The position numbers were made by a program, and so were the translations under genes. Source: Pleurotus djamor (Eukaryota > Basidiomycota > Agaricomycetes > Agaricales > Pleurotaceae). From it: DNA of 22,403 bases. The notes under the pieces were generated by a model. It was not told where the DNA came from. It was given only the letters and a program-made list of their open reading frames with translations, and ran no database searches. The stretch is from positions 1-22,403 of the forward strand of contig JAPEVF010000736.1 in NCBI GenBank assembly GCA_029747585.1, written 5' to 3'. Shown here in pieces: positions 1-10,657 of the stretch (position 1 is the first letter of the stretch; every line of letters begins with the position of its first letter).

Positions 1-357
1 TGGGTTGGTTGGTCTGGGATTCCAAGCCAGCGGAATTCTAGCATCTTGGCCACGCTCGGTCCCCTTTGGTCCGGCTTTGCTTTCTCGCTCTGCATTCAGC
101 TTTCAAGGCACGGGCTCAGAACTCTCCTTTCCTCCCCTGTTCTGCCCCTCCTTGAGCCTCACGTGATTAGATGTCACGTGACCCACCTTGCAGAGAAAGC
201 AGACCAAAGGCGGCACCCCCCCACCTTACGCTTTCAGATATATCATTGAACTTGGGACAAAGAAATCCAAGTTACATAGACACATGTGAGTACAGACATT
301 CAAGTCAAAGTTTGGATTTCTTTGTCCCTGAACTCTCCCACCGCCGAGTTAGCTTGT
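1..357. repeat. 357-bp direct repeat, copy 1
   Basis: This stretch matches 566-922 at a constant offset of 565 with no indels and five substitutions that I can see (111/676 C/T, a G/A near 154/719, 302/867 A/G, 313/878 T/C, and one near position 4). The window begins inside or at the edge of this copy, so the true left end is unknown. It contains a 17-bp perfect inverted repeat (254-270 with 312-328) and two CACGTG sites. The spacer to copy 2 is 208 bp. It could be a tandem unit of about 565 bp, a pair of short LTR-like or MITE-like copies, or a recent local duplication. Open frames inside it start at TTG and look incidental. Confidence 0.93.
160..180. promoter_or_regulatory. Paired CACGTG (E-box) sites, repeated at 725-745
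   Basis: CACGTG occurs at 160-165 and 175-180, and again at 725-730 and 740-745 in the second repeat copy. The two sites lie 15 bp apart and read as an inverted pair (CACGTGA...TCACGTG). CACGTG is the core site of fungal bHLH factors of the Cbf1/Pho4 type. That these are used is inference: no gene start lies close by, and the site may simply be part of the repeat. Confidence 0.4.
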
Positions 358-565
358 TGCGTGATACGCCCACACGAGCTCGTGAGTGGACAGGTGTATC
401 TAAGGACAAGCTCAACGGTCCGGCCGGTGGGTCCGTGCGTGAGACTTCATTAGTCATCTATTGCCCCCGAAGACGCGTCGCGTCTCGTTGATTTTCCCTC
501 ACTCTTTCAGAGACCCATCCCAACTCTCCCCACTTTTTCTCACCCACCCTCCGCATCCCTTAGCG

Positions 566-922
566 TGGTTTGGTTGGTCTGGGATTCCAAGCCAGCGGAA
601 TTCTAGCATCTTGGCCACGCTCGGTCCCCTTTGGTCCGGCTTTGCTTTCTCGCTCTGCATTCAGCTTTCAAGGCATGGGCTCAGAACTCTCCTTTCCTCC
701 CCTGTTCTGCCCCTCCTTGAACCTCACGTGATTAGATGTCACGTGACCCACCTTGCAGAGAAAGCAGACCAAAGGCGGCACCCCCCCACCTTACGCTTTC
801 AGATATATCATTGAACTTGGGACAAAGAAATCCAAGTTACATAGACACATGTGAGTACAGACATTCGAGTCAAAGTTCGGATTTCTTTGTCCCTGAACTC
901 TCCCACCGCCGAGTTAGCTTGT
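566..922. repeat. 357-bp direct repeat, copy 2
   Basis: This is the second copy of the 1-357 sequence. Similarity stops abruptly after AGCTTGT at 922. The internal inverted repeat lies at 819-835 and 877-893, with one mismatch in this copy (TCGG in place of TTGG). Between the copies, 358-565 is unique sequence with an AGACGCGTCGCGTCT-like GC-rich patch and no gene that I can support. Confidence 0.93.
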
Positions 923-2262
923 ACATGAATTTCCTTCTTGCATCATTCGACACTGATATCAGCCCCCACCCCTCGAATAGTACGCACAAGCCTCCGTCAG
1001 AGAGTCATCCCACTTGCTCAACCCAGTCATATGTACATCCTCAGCTTGCAACAAAACGCATGCTTCGCGCTTGACATGTATACGTCATAACCCTCCTCCG
1101 TCACTCGAGCATCAACATGTAGCATGCTGCTTCGCCGACCTCACCCAGTCAACTTCTCCTCCACCAGCACCACCTCCCACGATACTACGAACATCTTCAA
1201 TCCGAGGTCCAATTCACGCGTTCCTGAATCCGTTTCTTGCCGACAGATCGACCAAACCCCAACCGAAACTGCTCCCATGTTTTGACGCATCTCAATCCTT
1301 GGGATATCCAGGCGATATCGGTGAAGCTGTCGATCAGTTCATACACAAGCCTCGTAGCGGATAAGAAGCTCTTCATGGACGGGCGGTAGGTGATGAGCAA
1401 TTTGGGGGATGCTTCAGCGGCGCAGCAAGGCAACAAGAGCTACGGCTGGTGGACCTAGCTAGAGGGAAGAGTCGACGCTACCAATGGCACGTACCCACTC
1501 CATCCTCTAACCTCTCTCATTAATCATCGTGATTGTCGTTTCCAGGCCTGAAGCTTGAAGCTTGAAGGCCTGACCTTTCATCCAACATCTCGTCGTTCGG
1601 GCTATGCTTCTCTACGTTGGCGCTTCGTATAGATGAAGCGGGGACGGCCTTGAGCACTTCGGTCGTGGTTGGGGAAGTCCCGGAGGCGATCATGCGCTGG
1701 TGGCGCAATTGCAGCAAAGAGAAGGGTGGAGAGGACGAATTGATTTCTAGTCACCATCTATTGCTGGAGCTGCTGTCCCACCAGTCCAGTTGGCTGATGC
1801 CTTGGTGGTGGTGGCGACGATTGAGTCAAGTTTACCGCCCACGTCGACAACAAACTTTGACGTTGAACCTCTCTGCGTCCACCCCATTACTGCCAGCCTC
1901 CTCCGCAATCACACGAACCGACATCAGCAGCAACCCTCCACTACCTCCTCCTCCTCCTCCATCATCACCAGCATCATCTGGGGCTCGTCCACCGTACCAA
2001 CTACGCTTACCGCTTCCTTCTCCCAGTCCTCGACCTACCAGGCTCGGAGAATGCAGATATCGTGGACGCTGTCGACGAAGGTTTTCATTGGGTGCTCGCC
2101 TGAGGCTGGTGGCTAACGATGCGTGAAGTAGAAGGAGTGGTTCGCGTAGTCCGGTGTCGCAGTAACAACAACAACAGCCATGAACGGAGCTGCACCAATC
2201 GATCGTCGACCAGTTGCACCATGCGCAGTCACAGGACGTTTGGTTGATCGGTCTTGCGAGCG

Positions 2263-2331
2263 GTATGTCTTACATCCTTTCCTCCTCCTCCTCCTCCTCC
2301 TCCTCTCAATCGTCACCGTGCTAATTTCCAG
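2263..2331 (+). other. Intron shared by the three gene copies (copy A)
   Basis: It begins GTATGT, contains a long TCC repeat and a CTAAT branch-like site, and ends TTTCCAG. The equivalents are 6082-6151 (- strand, copy B) and 9521-9590 (- strand, copy C), each 70 nt, beginning GTATGT and ending CGTAG. The matching position, donor and pyrimidine tract in all three copies show the transcribed strand of the family: + for A, - for B and C. Confidence 0.65.
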
Positions 2332-2417
2332 CTTAAGAGATCCAAATCTCTTTGAAGAGTATGCCATCAGTACGGGCGGCTGGCGTACATGGACAGGGAA
2401 TTTGTGATGATTTATAA

Positions 2418-2687
2418 GACTCGGGCCAGGCGCAGGACAACATCGACCTTCTATCCTACGATTGGTACGTTCTCCGCGGTCCATCGCTGGAATGGCAAGG
2501 TCTCGTTGTCTACAGCACCATCCATACCCAGCGTAAACTCGCCACCGCTACATGGAACCCGAGCAGCTACGACTGGTGCTCCTTCCCCTCCTCCACGACA
2601 CCGATACACACGACACCATCACGCCGCCACAGTCTGTATCCACTCCGAGAGCTGGTGTTTGCCGTAGCCGTGTGGCTCAGCTGTTAG
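2418..2687 (+). CDS. Open terminal exon of copy A, no start codon of its own
   Basis: A frame opened by TAA at 2415 and closed by TAG at 2685 runs 89 codons without an ATG. It is unusually rich in aromatic residues for a chance frame (YDWYVLRGP, LEWQGLVVYST, NPSSYDWC). Its last residues, RELVFAVAVWLSC-stop, align with RELAFAVVVWSCC-stop in copy C and AVAVFRWC-stop in copy B. In A versus C several of these differences are synonymous third-position changes (CTG/CTA, TTT/TTC). A rival frame in the same place (LLGSI...SSS...FD) is also open in A and C, so the frame assignment is not final. Confidence 0.45.
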   Translation, partial: DSGQAQDNIDLLSYDWYVLRGPSLEWQGLVVYSTIHTQRKLATATWNPSSYDWCSFPSSTTPIHTTPSRRHSLYPLRELVFAVAVWLSC

Positions 2688-3615
2688 GAAGCATAGGTGT
2701 GGACGATGAAGATTCTCAATCCAACCTCGATCGTAACACTTCATCAAGCTTTTCCTCGAGCGTCTTCTTTGACAATGGTTTCTGTCACCTGGGAAGGGGG
2801 TACCCGCGAGGATGATGGGCTCGGTGATCAATTCACCATGGATGCCGATTCATACGGCGAAGACACAAGGTCGTTCGGAAGTCGCGCTTTCCCTTTCGTC
2901 TGAGATGGACACTTCTTTTTTCATCACCGTTGTTTTGCTCCTCTGGTTCCTTTTCACGGACTCTACCTACCTTACCCTACTACTACTCGTTCACGGACAC
3001 TTTTATACCTCTTTCCCTCTCCTTTTGCTCCATTCTTAGCTCGATTTCGTACAATCGTGGAATGGTGGCAGTTAATGTTACTTTCCTCTACGATGACCTC
3101 TTCGCACTTACCATCAGTCGCCCCCTCTTGCTTCACTGCTACTTTCAGCCCACCTTCCGGTGCTTATCTTCTCATCTCGACCCCGTACCGATTTCCACCG
3201 CGCACAAACACAATCGGTTCTGCACCTGTCGAGAATCCACCAGAAAAATAACTGTGATCCAAGCACGAATCAGGTGAAGCACTCGCAGCAGCCGTCCCTC
3301 CTCCTCTCCTCTGCTCAAGCTCTTCCTCCTCCACCTCTACGCTCGAGCCCATCCCTACGCATCACACATTCGATCCAGTGTCCAGCCGACATCGAAGATT
3401 TGGTCGCTGATCCTGACCTTGCTTGGTGTCATCTAGCGGATTGGATACCTCAAACGTCTGGATACGATACGTAGTTCGGGCTGCATGGTCCCCGCCGTCA
3501 ATGAATCGCTCGCATTCGTTGCTCATGTCTACCTTAGGTTCCGGCGGAGGCGGAGGTAGAAGAAGAAATGGAAGAACTGGGGCAGAACGACCGTCCCGGT
3601 GTGTGATATCGTTCA
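2688..3615. other. 3' flank of copy A, no gene supported
   Basis: 2690-3060 still matches the 3' flanks of copies B and C on the opposite strand. For example, the frame GSVxNxPWMPxxTxKT followed by a hydrophobic DTSFF stretch is shared with copy B near 4990-5160. Similarity fades after about 3060-3200. The rest is CT-rich sequence with a short frame around 3560-3660 containing a CPWC motif (KKKWKNWGR...VCDIVQCPWCG), which could be an exon fragment but is only about 35 residues long. Confidence 0.4.
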
Positions 3616-4206
3616 ATGTCCTTGGTGCGGCAGTCAGCCGGTCGTGATTCTCCGCCGTTCGTGGCGCTGAGCAACACGGGTTACTTGCCATTAAATCGTT
3701 TGGATGATGGCGATGGAATATCAGAGGAGCAAGACATTTCCGCCTCAGGTGGAAGTTCGACGCTCGACTTCTCTTACTACTGTACTCTAATCGTCCGACC
3801 TGGTTCGTGTTTTGTCTGTCCCTTGCCCCATCATCCCCTCATCCCTCACATTTGCTTACCTCCTTTTCGTATTACATTCTTATCTTTGTTTGCTCCCTCA
3901 TTCACTTGCCCTGTCTCTTACCAGCCTCATCGACATCTATATTTACCTCAGTTACCATCCCTTTATACACCAATGATGTCCAAATTTCTCCATACTTACA
4001 ACCGTTTCATACACTTTCTACGTATATCCATCAAAGGTCGTTCATGGATGGGCATATATACATTGTATTCACATCCATTCCGCAGAGACCTTGGTCAAAT
4101 TCACGAAACTGAGACTTCGGAATGGAGCCAAATTTGTGTCGCCGGGACGAGACCTACTAGAGGAGCAGAGTACCATGTCAGTTATCAGCGCGGTTTTGGG
4201 GTTTAG
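3616..4206 (+). CDS. Hypothetical protein, spliced model of 139 residues
   Basis: The function is not recognised. The ATG at 3616 opens a frame that stays open for 196 codons to TAG at 4204. A spliced reading is phase-consistent: 3616-3802, 3925-4036 and 4086-4206 give 420 nt (139 residues). The introns are 122 nt (GTTCGT..TTACCAG) and 49 nt (GTCGTT..CCGCAG). The donors are weak, so the unspliced form remains possible. The first exon is acidic and mixed (LNRLDDGDGISEEQD); the last carries ETETSEWSQICVAGTRP. The final exon has a rival frame, 4086-4249 (TKLRLRNGAKFVSPGRDLLEE, then a GTGTGT donor), that also looks coding. No repeat copy of this gene is seen in the window. Confidence 0.35.
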   Translation: MSLVRQSAGRDSPPFVALSNTGYLPLNRLDDGDGISEEQDISASGGSSTLDFSYYCTLIVRPGSCFVCPLPHHPLIPHICLPPFRITFLSLFAPSFTCPVSYQPHRHLYLPQLPSLYTPMMSKFLHTYNRFIHFLRISIKGRSWMGIYTLYSHPFRRDLGQIHETETSEWSQICVAGTRPTRGAEYHVSYQRGFGV

Positions 4207-4674
4207 AACTACATTACCAGTCTCGCGGTGCCTGTGGGAGGATAACAAGGTGTGTCGCAAGAGTGGGGGACGGCGATGGTACCCAGAATGTAAAAAAAAA
4301 ATGACTGATATTCGTGAGTCGTGACCAGTGATGCCGCTGCGAATTCAGAGGAAGGATCAAGGAAGGATCTCCTGGAAGACTTAACAAAGATTGAGTGAGA
4401 ATGTGCAGAATTTCAAGTTGAGCAAATGTGTACATGAGTACCTGTGGGGTGAACGAGTAGCAAGGCATGCGATTACAAACGTTTTCTGCCGTCAATCTGG
4501 ACACAGATTAGACGAGGATGGGGGGGAAGAATACGAAAAGAGGGCGTGCCAGGCCGCGAAGGGGTGACGTCCAGTTGATTACCTCCCAGTTGATCGCGTT
4601 CCATGGCCGGCTGTTCAACCACTTGCAGTTCGACATCAACGTTCAAGGATGGAGATTTTGATTCGCAGCTACCT
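4207..4674. other. Spacer between the 3616-4206 model and repeat unit B
   Basis: Apart from the rival exon frame ending at 4249 and a possible continuation to 4324, I see no supported gene here. There is a run of nine A at about 4293-4301. Repeat unit B starts abruptly near 4675-4682, at the sequence also found at 8222-8228. Confidence 0.4.
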
Positions 4675-6081
4675 CGTGAAGGCCATACGCAGCTCTATCA
4701 TTGACAACTCAAGCTTGACCTGTATTTCGTAGAGGGAGGGGGATTGGTACGTGGAGACAGCCGGGAGGAAAGATACAGGAAGATGGGGTAGGAGCAGTAG
4801 GAAGAATGATATTATGGTAGAAGGGTTCGTGGGCAAGGGTACTGGGAGACGGAAAGCAAAAGGTGTGGCTAGCGAATACTGTTCCATGGATGTACGAAAC
4901 GAGACGAACGGAACCCAGCGAATAAAAAATTGGATAAGGATGGGAAGGGGAACTCAGTAAGGTGTACGTGAGCGAGTAGTAGCGCAAGGTAGGGTCCGTG
5001 AGGAGAAACTAAGAATGTGGGCTGATACAAGCACAAAAGCAACGATGAAAAAAGAAGTGTCCAACGCAGACAAAAGGGAAAAGACCGAGTCCGAACGATC
5101 TGGTTCTGTCTTCGTCGTCTCAACCGGCATCCAAGGTGGATTATCCACCGAGCCCGTCATCCGCGCGTTGCCTTCTTCCCAATTACAGCAACCTCCATCA
5201 GAGCAGACGCGCTCGGGGGAGCTTGACAATGTCATCTGGTCGAAGATTGATCGACAATTTTTCGACTTCGTCACCCTGTCCTACTTTGCCTAACACCAGC
5301 GGAATACGGCTACGGCGCTCGCGAACTATCAGCTGTACTGTGGAAGGAGCAAGCTAATCGCCGTTTCGTATTGTGTTTGTGTATCTTCGTGCCTCAGATC
5401 GAGCTCGCAGACCGCTGGACGTCGTGTTGTCGGAGACACAAGCATGGAGCCCGTACCCAGCGATCACAGCTGTCATGCAGGATGGGAAGTTCAAGCTGAA
5501 CAGGTCATGACCGTCGTCGTGAGCGGTAGGTCGTCATTTGCTTGATGTTGGAGGTATAGGTGTCGTAGGGGAGGAGGAGGACGAGGAGGAGCAGCAGCAC
5601 CGAGCGTTGCCGCTTGTGCCACATACGAGGGTGATACAGTTTAGCTAGTTGATTTTGATGTTGCTGTAAGACCCGAGGACTTTGAGTCCTCGTTCTGCCA
5701 AGGATTGTAGCAAAGATCGCATGGAATAGCGATTAGGTTGTTTCATCGGTGACGAAGCTGTTGTAAGAGGTGAAGGTCAGACGACGGGTAGGGATGGGAT
5801 GGGATGGGTGACGCACCAGTTGGGAGAACGAACACCGCAACGACGATTTTTTGCTACCCCTTCCTCGAGTCCTCCAAGAAATCAACGCAAGTCACTTGTC
5901 TACCAAAGCTTCTTCGTCCTATTCCCATCGACGGCGGGTTGACGTCTCCACGAGCCTCTCCTCCTAGCCCACTGAGCCTGATCCTGCTGTGACGCAAAGA
6001 GGCGTTGCTGATGCGGTCGTAGATGGTTATATTCCTCGTGGTCCGTATATGACTTGTATGGGCATTTGTGTGGGACGGAAT

Positions 6082-6151
6082 CTACGAGGTGGAGATGAGC
6101 ATGACGGCGGCGTAGGGAAGGAGGAGGAGGAGGGAAAGATGGAAGACATAC
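6082..6151 (-). other. Shared intron, copy B
   Basis: On the - strand it runs from GTATGT at 6151 to CTCGTAG at 6082, is 70 nt long and contains a TCC-rich tract. It matches 9521-9590 almost base for base and aligns with 2263-2331 in copy A. Confidence 0.6.
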
Positions 6152-7421
6152 CTTTCGCGAATCGATCAACCAAACATCCTGTGACAAGTGACTGGTGACT
6201 AGCTGCCCACGATCCGCCAGTAGGACTCTGTTCATAGCTTCATAACTCCCGATACTACTGCTTATGCACCCCCAAATCATCCGAACCACCTTCCTGCCTA
6301 CAAATCCCATCACCTGCTGTATCTGCATCCTTAGCCACCAGCCCAAGCGTCGAATGTCAGCAGTCTCTTCAACAAGGGCAACCGCGAACTGCATTTCGAA
6401 GTTCCAGAGATGCAATTTTCATGCAATGATGACGGCTCGAGCGGGAGGTTGGGCATCATATGATACCGTGTGGGTTACGCGTGTGATGACTGTGGACGAG
6501 GGGAAGATGGCGTCAGTGGTCGAGAAAGCAGAGGTGGTTCGTGGTCGCAGCCGCTTTCGTGTGACCGCGGAATTGGGAGGAGGAGTGGAAGATGTTTGGG
6601 GCGGCGGTGTATATGGAGGAAGTAACGCAGAATAGTATTGTTGGTTGTTTTCGGTGGTCGTATGATCGTAGAGGAGGTTGATGGTGATTGGGAGGATGCA
6701 GGATAGTTGGACTTCGAATTCCTAAGGTCGTGGGTGTGATCGAGGTGGGAGATGACGTTGACCCTGACGGTGAGCTTGATTCAAGCATCTCCACCACCAG
6801 CCAACGATCGACGAGCCGGACTGGAGCTGTAGCTGTAGCTGTGGCTGCTGACCAGTGGCCTTTTTGTCCTTCATCTCCACCAACACGCGTGAACACCTCT
6901 GCTATCTCCCCGACCCAACGCTGTTATCCACAGCCCAAAGTACTCAAGGCCGTCCACCGTTCCGCTGCTACGAAGCGTGTCGTACGACGTCATAGCCCTC
7001 GAGGAGGTGTTAGATGACAGGTCAGTACTTCAGTGCGTACTAGAAATGACGATCGCGATGAGCAAACGGAATTCTGAAAAGAAAGAAGGTACATACTATT
7101 GGTCAGGTCAATCAACCGCAGCGAGCCCATCCTCCGCTGCTCGAGCCCCACCCGCAGTACCTCTTATTGACACTGCTGCGCAGCCTGAGCAATCCCACAA
7201 CTCGCTCATCATCCCTTCCCTCCCCAACGACCTTCTTTTAGAATATGAGGACTGTGGACATGCTAATCGAAGGCTTCATCGTCACCGTCGATGCAACATG
7301 GCAATCCCAAGGATCCGGATGTGCTGAAAATACATGGGAACGTCTTCGGACGGGATTGGGTCGATTCGCTAGGGCGAAATGGCTTCGGGATTAGGGGGAT
7401 TGGCTGTTGACTTGAAGACAT

Positions 7422-7688
7422 TCATGGTATTGGGGAAGATGGTGGTGCTGGTGGTGCTGGCGGTGGAGAAGAAGGTAAGTGTGTTGATCCCGAGTGCGGT
7501 CGGCGATGCTGATTGTGTTCATGCTCGAGCAACGGAGGAGAGTCATGATGGGTGCACGTCACGCGCGGGGCGTGCGGTTTGTTGTTGTTGCTGACAGTGA
7601 TGAACCGGGTGTTGAAGTTGGCGTTGACATTAGCGGCGACGGATAGGTTGGATACTGCACATAGGGTGGGTAAGAATAAGAAGCCCAT
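7422..7688 (-). CDS. First exon of copy B, secreted-protein-like N-terminus
   Basis: From the ATG at 7688 the frame encodes 88 residues. It starts MGFLFLPTLCAVSNL..A, a short hydrophobic stretch with small residues at its end, as in a signal peptide. It continues NANFN..FI...SNNNK.HAPRVTCTH, followed by a Pro/Ser/His-rich tail. Copy C keeps the same frame with a 6-nt in-frame gap and synonymous changes; copy A keeps the NK.HA.R and PPxLEH parts. The tail probably runs into an intron, so the frame's own stop need not be the protein end. Secretion is inferred from the N-terminus only. No known domain is recognised. Confidence 0.45.
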   Translation of the reverse strand: MGFLFLPTLCAVSNLSVAANVNANFNTRFITVSNNNKPHAPRVTCTHHDSPPLLEHEHNQHRRPHSGSTHLPSSPPPAPPAPPSSPIP

Positions 7689-9520
7689 ACGCGCAAGAGG
7701 AAATTGAGGACAGGGTGGGGATTTGAAATGGGAATCTGTTCGAATACAAGAGAATGAGCGCATAGCTAAGGATAAACGGGAAGACTGGGGGGACGCACTG
7801 GGAAATCATGTTGTCGTTGGCAACACGGCTGGCGACTGGTAGCGTATGGCGTTGGGTTTGAAGGATGTTGGAGCGGCAAAGGTATGAGTCAAGGACGATA
7901 GCGGGTGCGATGATGGTGGGGGTCGGTGATGGTGGTGGTGCCGGTGATGGGATGGTGATGGTGATGACGAATCGCAGGACAATTGCCGTCGTCGTTGGCA
8001 ACGGCGTCCAGCTCGGAATCGGCCCTGGAAAAAAGAATCCGTGGGAATGTGATAAGGCTTGATCTAATCTCTTCCCAAACAGTCCTTGCCAGTTCCATCA
8101 TCATCCTCATCGACCTCGATCCCATCTTTCACTCCCCGTAGCTCTACACAAACCTAGTCTCACTCGCTCGTTACGGAATCCTGTCTTGAAATCGGGAATT
8201 TCGGTTTGCAGCCTCCCCACAGATAAAGGCCGTACGCAGCTCCATCATCGACAACTCAAGCTCGACCTGTACTTATTTCGTAGACAAAGGGAAGTTTGAT
8301 GCGTGGTGACATCGGGGAGTACAGATACAGGAAGATGTGGTGGAAGCAGTAGAGGAGCAGTAGGAAGAGTTATGGTAGTACGGAGAGATTTTTGGGCAAG
8401 GGTATTGGGAGGGGGGAAGCAAAAGGTGTTGGTAACGAATACTGTTGCACGGAGGTACGACGCCCAGTGGCTGAACGGAATGAATAAGGATGGGAGGGAG
8501 GAGCTTGGTAAGGTGTCCGTGAAGGTTGGTAGGGTCCGCGAAAGGCGAGGACGGAACGTGAGTTGATAAAACAAACGAAAAAAGCGACGAAATAAGAAGT
8601 GTCCAACACAGACAAAAGGGAAGGATCTCATTCTGTGTCTTCGTCATCTCAGCCGGCAGCCAAGGCATCCGCGCTGACTGCCCCCTCCCAATGACAGCCA
8701 CCTCCGTCAAAGCAGAGGCTCGGAGAGGAACTTGATTCTTCTTCTCCTCCCCGCTGTATGCTTCCTAACAGCATGACCACACGACTACGGCGAACGCTAG
8801 CTCTCGTTGGAGAGACCATGGCGGCGTGATCGTGTGGTGTATATCCGTGCTTGAGACCGGATACCGAATCCGCTAGCGGTGAGCTCGAAATGGCCACACA
8901 ACCACAACCCTCTCCTGCGTACCCAGCGACCAAAGCTGTCATATGAGAGAAGAACCCAAGATCGAGTCTGTGGAGATTATCATCGTGGGCGGTAGGTCGC
9001 TATTGAGTTGGGGTTGGAGGAGGGAGAGGTGTCGCGGGAGGAGGAGGAGGAGCACTCGTAGCTGCTCATGTTCTTTGTAGGGCTGGTCGAGTTACGCTTG
9101 TTGTCGTGTGTGTTGCGGCGAGGCCACCTGGCCGTGCCAACGATTGTAGCGAGGGTTACACACGATAGCGACCAGGCTGGGGTAGCGGTGACGGAGCTGG
9201 GTGAGAGCGGAAGGTGAGACGACGGGTAGGGAGGGAAAAGAATGGAAGAAGACGCACCAGTTCTCGGACAGAACATCGAAACGACGACGCCTTTTGGCCA
9301 CGCCTTCCTCCAACTCCAAGATATCACCACATAGTCCCTATTTCATCCATACTTCTTCGCCCCATTCCCATCGATGCCGTGTTCATGTCTCCATGAGCTG
9401 CGCCGACTGCTCGCGTCATTGCTGGTTGTGACGCAAAGAGGCGGGACTGGTGCGGCCGCAGGTCGTTATATTCCTCGTGGTTGTTTTGAGAATCGGATGA
9501 GCCTTTGTGTGGGACGGTAT

Positions 9521-9590
9521 CTACGAGGTGGAGATAAGCATGACGGCGGCGTAGGGGAGGAGGAGGAGGAGGAAATAATGGATGACATAC
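9521..9590 (-). other. Shared intron, copy C
   Basis: On the - strand it runs from GTATGT at 9590 to CTCGTAG at 9521 and is 70 nt long. The exon sequence before it (CGCGAAAG) is the same in B and C. The TCC tract differs in repeat number and arrangement between copies, as expected of slippage inside an intron. Confidence 0.6.
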
Positions 9591-10657
9591 CTTTCGCGAA
9601 ACCGATTAATCAGAAAGTGATGTTGCTGCGTATGACAGACGATCGGCGGGCGCGGTTCCGTCCATAGCTCCTGCTACTGCTACTGCTAAACGTTAAACCG
9701 CCGAACCACCTTGCTACCTCTGCTCCAACTGCATCCCCAGTCACCTGCCTCAAGCTTCGATTCGTCGGTCTCTTCATCAACGGCAGCCGCCTCCCATATT
9801 TCCAAGTTCCAGAGATGCAATTTGCATGCAATGATGGCGGCTCGAGCGAGATTTGGGGTGTCATAGGATATTGTGTCGGTTACGCGTGGGATGACTGCGA
9901 ATGGGGGGGAAGGTATCGGCGGTGGTAGAGGAGGAGGAGGAGTGGGAGTGATGCTGTTGGTCACGGACATGGTCGTCTTCATGTTGATGTGGGTTCGTGT
10001 TCGTGGTCTTGTAATCGCGGAGGAGGATATCTTGGTGCTGTGTTGAACGTGGCGTGGTTGTACCCTCGAAATTGGATGGCGTGAATTCCGTCGAGGTGGG
10101 AGATGAGGTCCACGGGGGCGGTGAGTACGATTCCTTCACCTCCAGTGTCAACCAACCATCAGCGAGCCGGACTGGTGGAGCTGTAGCTGTGTCGATAGCT
10201 GCTGACCAGTGGCATTTACGTACGTCATCCCCACCAACGCGCGTGAACACCCCTACTATCTCCCCAACCCAAAGCTGTCATCGACTGCCCAGAGTGCACA
10301 AGGCCGTCCACCGTTCCGCTGATACGAAGCGCCGACGTAGTCGTACGAAGCTACAGCCCTCGAGGAGAGGTCAAAGGAGAGGCCAGCGCGGACTGGAGAA
10401 AACACTCGCGATGAGCGAGGAGGGAAGCCTGAAAAGAAAGAAGGTACGTACGATTGGTGAGATCGATCAACCGCAGCGAGCCCATCCTCGGCTGGTTGAG
10501 TCCCACCCCCAGTAGCTCTTGTTACCACTGCTGCGCAGCCTGAGCATCCCACAACTCGTTCATCATCCCCTTCCTCTCCAACTACCTTCTCTTCCGATAC
10601 GAGGGGGTCGTGTACATCCTAATCAAAGGCTTCATCGACATCATCGACGCAACATGG

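Larger units (their letters stand above)
1014..2687 (+). pseudogene. Copy A of a triplicated multi-exon gene of unknown function
   Basis: The function is not recognised. The stretch is homologous, in opposite orientation, to copies B (5290-7688) and C (8765-11077). The frame open from 1014 to 1364 carries a segment around 1040-1120 (NKTHASR...C...PPPSLEHQ) that aligns in one frame with both other copies (NNNKxHAxRV...CTHxDxPPxLxH). Downstream the frame changes and a TGA interrupts the region matching PxPxExxPM in B and C. An intron at 2263-2331 is shared with B and C. The final open stretch, 2418-2687, ends at a TAG aligned in all three copies. No signal-peptide-like start is visible on the 5' side, where similarity begins near 1035, just after the direct repeats. 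I read it as a 5'-truncated, decayed paralogue. A functional gene with more introns than I can place remains possible. Confidence 0.5.
5290..7688 (-). pseudogene. Copy B of the triplicated gene, decayed
   Basis: It is read on the - strand. The likely start is the ATG at 7688, opening a signal-peptide-like N-terminus. Downstream blocks match copy C in one frame: KSTAN...EAISP..R.DPIPSEDVPM (7.3-7.4 kb), HLWN[FL]E (about 6.4 kb), a 70-nt intron (6082-6151), HEEYNHLRPHQ.RLFASQ (about 6.0 kb) and MTAVIAGY (about 5.47 kb). The terminal TAG is at 5290-5292. In the EAISP block, B has TAG where C has CAG, and small indels change frame after RLFASQ. Several B/C differences in these blocks fall on third codon positions and are synonymous, so the family was coding after the duplication that made B and C, but B now looks broken. 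Its function is not recognised. Confidence 0.5.
4675..8215. repeat. Long tandem repeat unit B (about 3.5 kb)
   Basis: This unit aligns along its whole length with unit C (8222-11870) in the same orientation. Shared landmarks are the left edge (GTACGCAGCTC.ATCAT), a CAGGAAGATG block, TTCGTCxTCTCA, the GACGCAAAGAGGCG block, the CACGCGTGAACACC block, CGTCGTCGTTGGCAACGGC and the right flank around GTAGCT. Divergence is substantial (many substitutions and small indels), so the duplication is old. Part of copy A (about 1035-3060) is a third, inverted, more diverged copy. The unit holds the decayed gene at 5290-7688. A 3-nt-loop hairpin (CGAGGACT/AGTCCTCG, 5674-5692) is present here but not in unit C. 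Confidence 0.85.

Noticed and set aside
461..814. 117-residue frame in the second direct repeat (and the shorter one at 46-249)
   Set aside because: It starts at a non-ATG codon, runs through repeat sequence, has no protein-like features and overlaps another frame of similar length.
1..922. A complete small LTR retrotransposon with 357-bp LTRs
   Set aside because: The interior is only 208 bp with no primer-binding site or coding remnant that I can see, and the left end lies outside the window. A tandem or LTR-less duplication explains it as well.
2281..2309. TCC microsatellite as an independent feature
   Set aside because: It is part of the intron shared by the three gene copies; its aligned counterparts lie at the same intron position in B and C.
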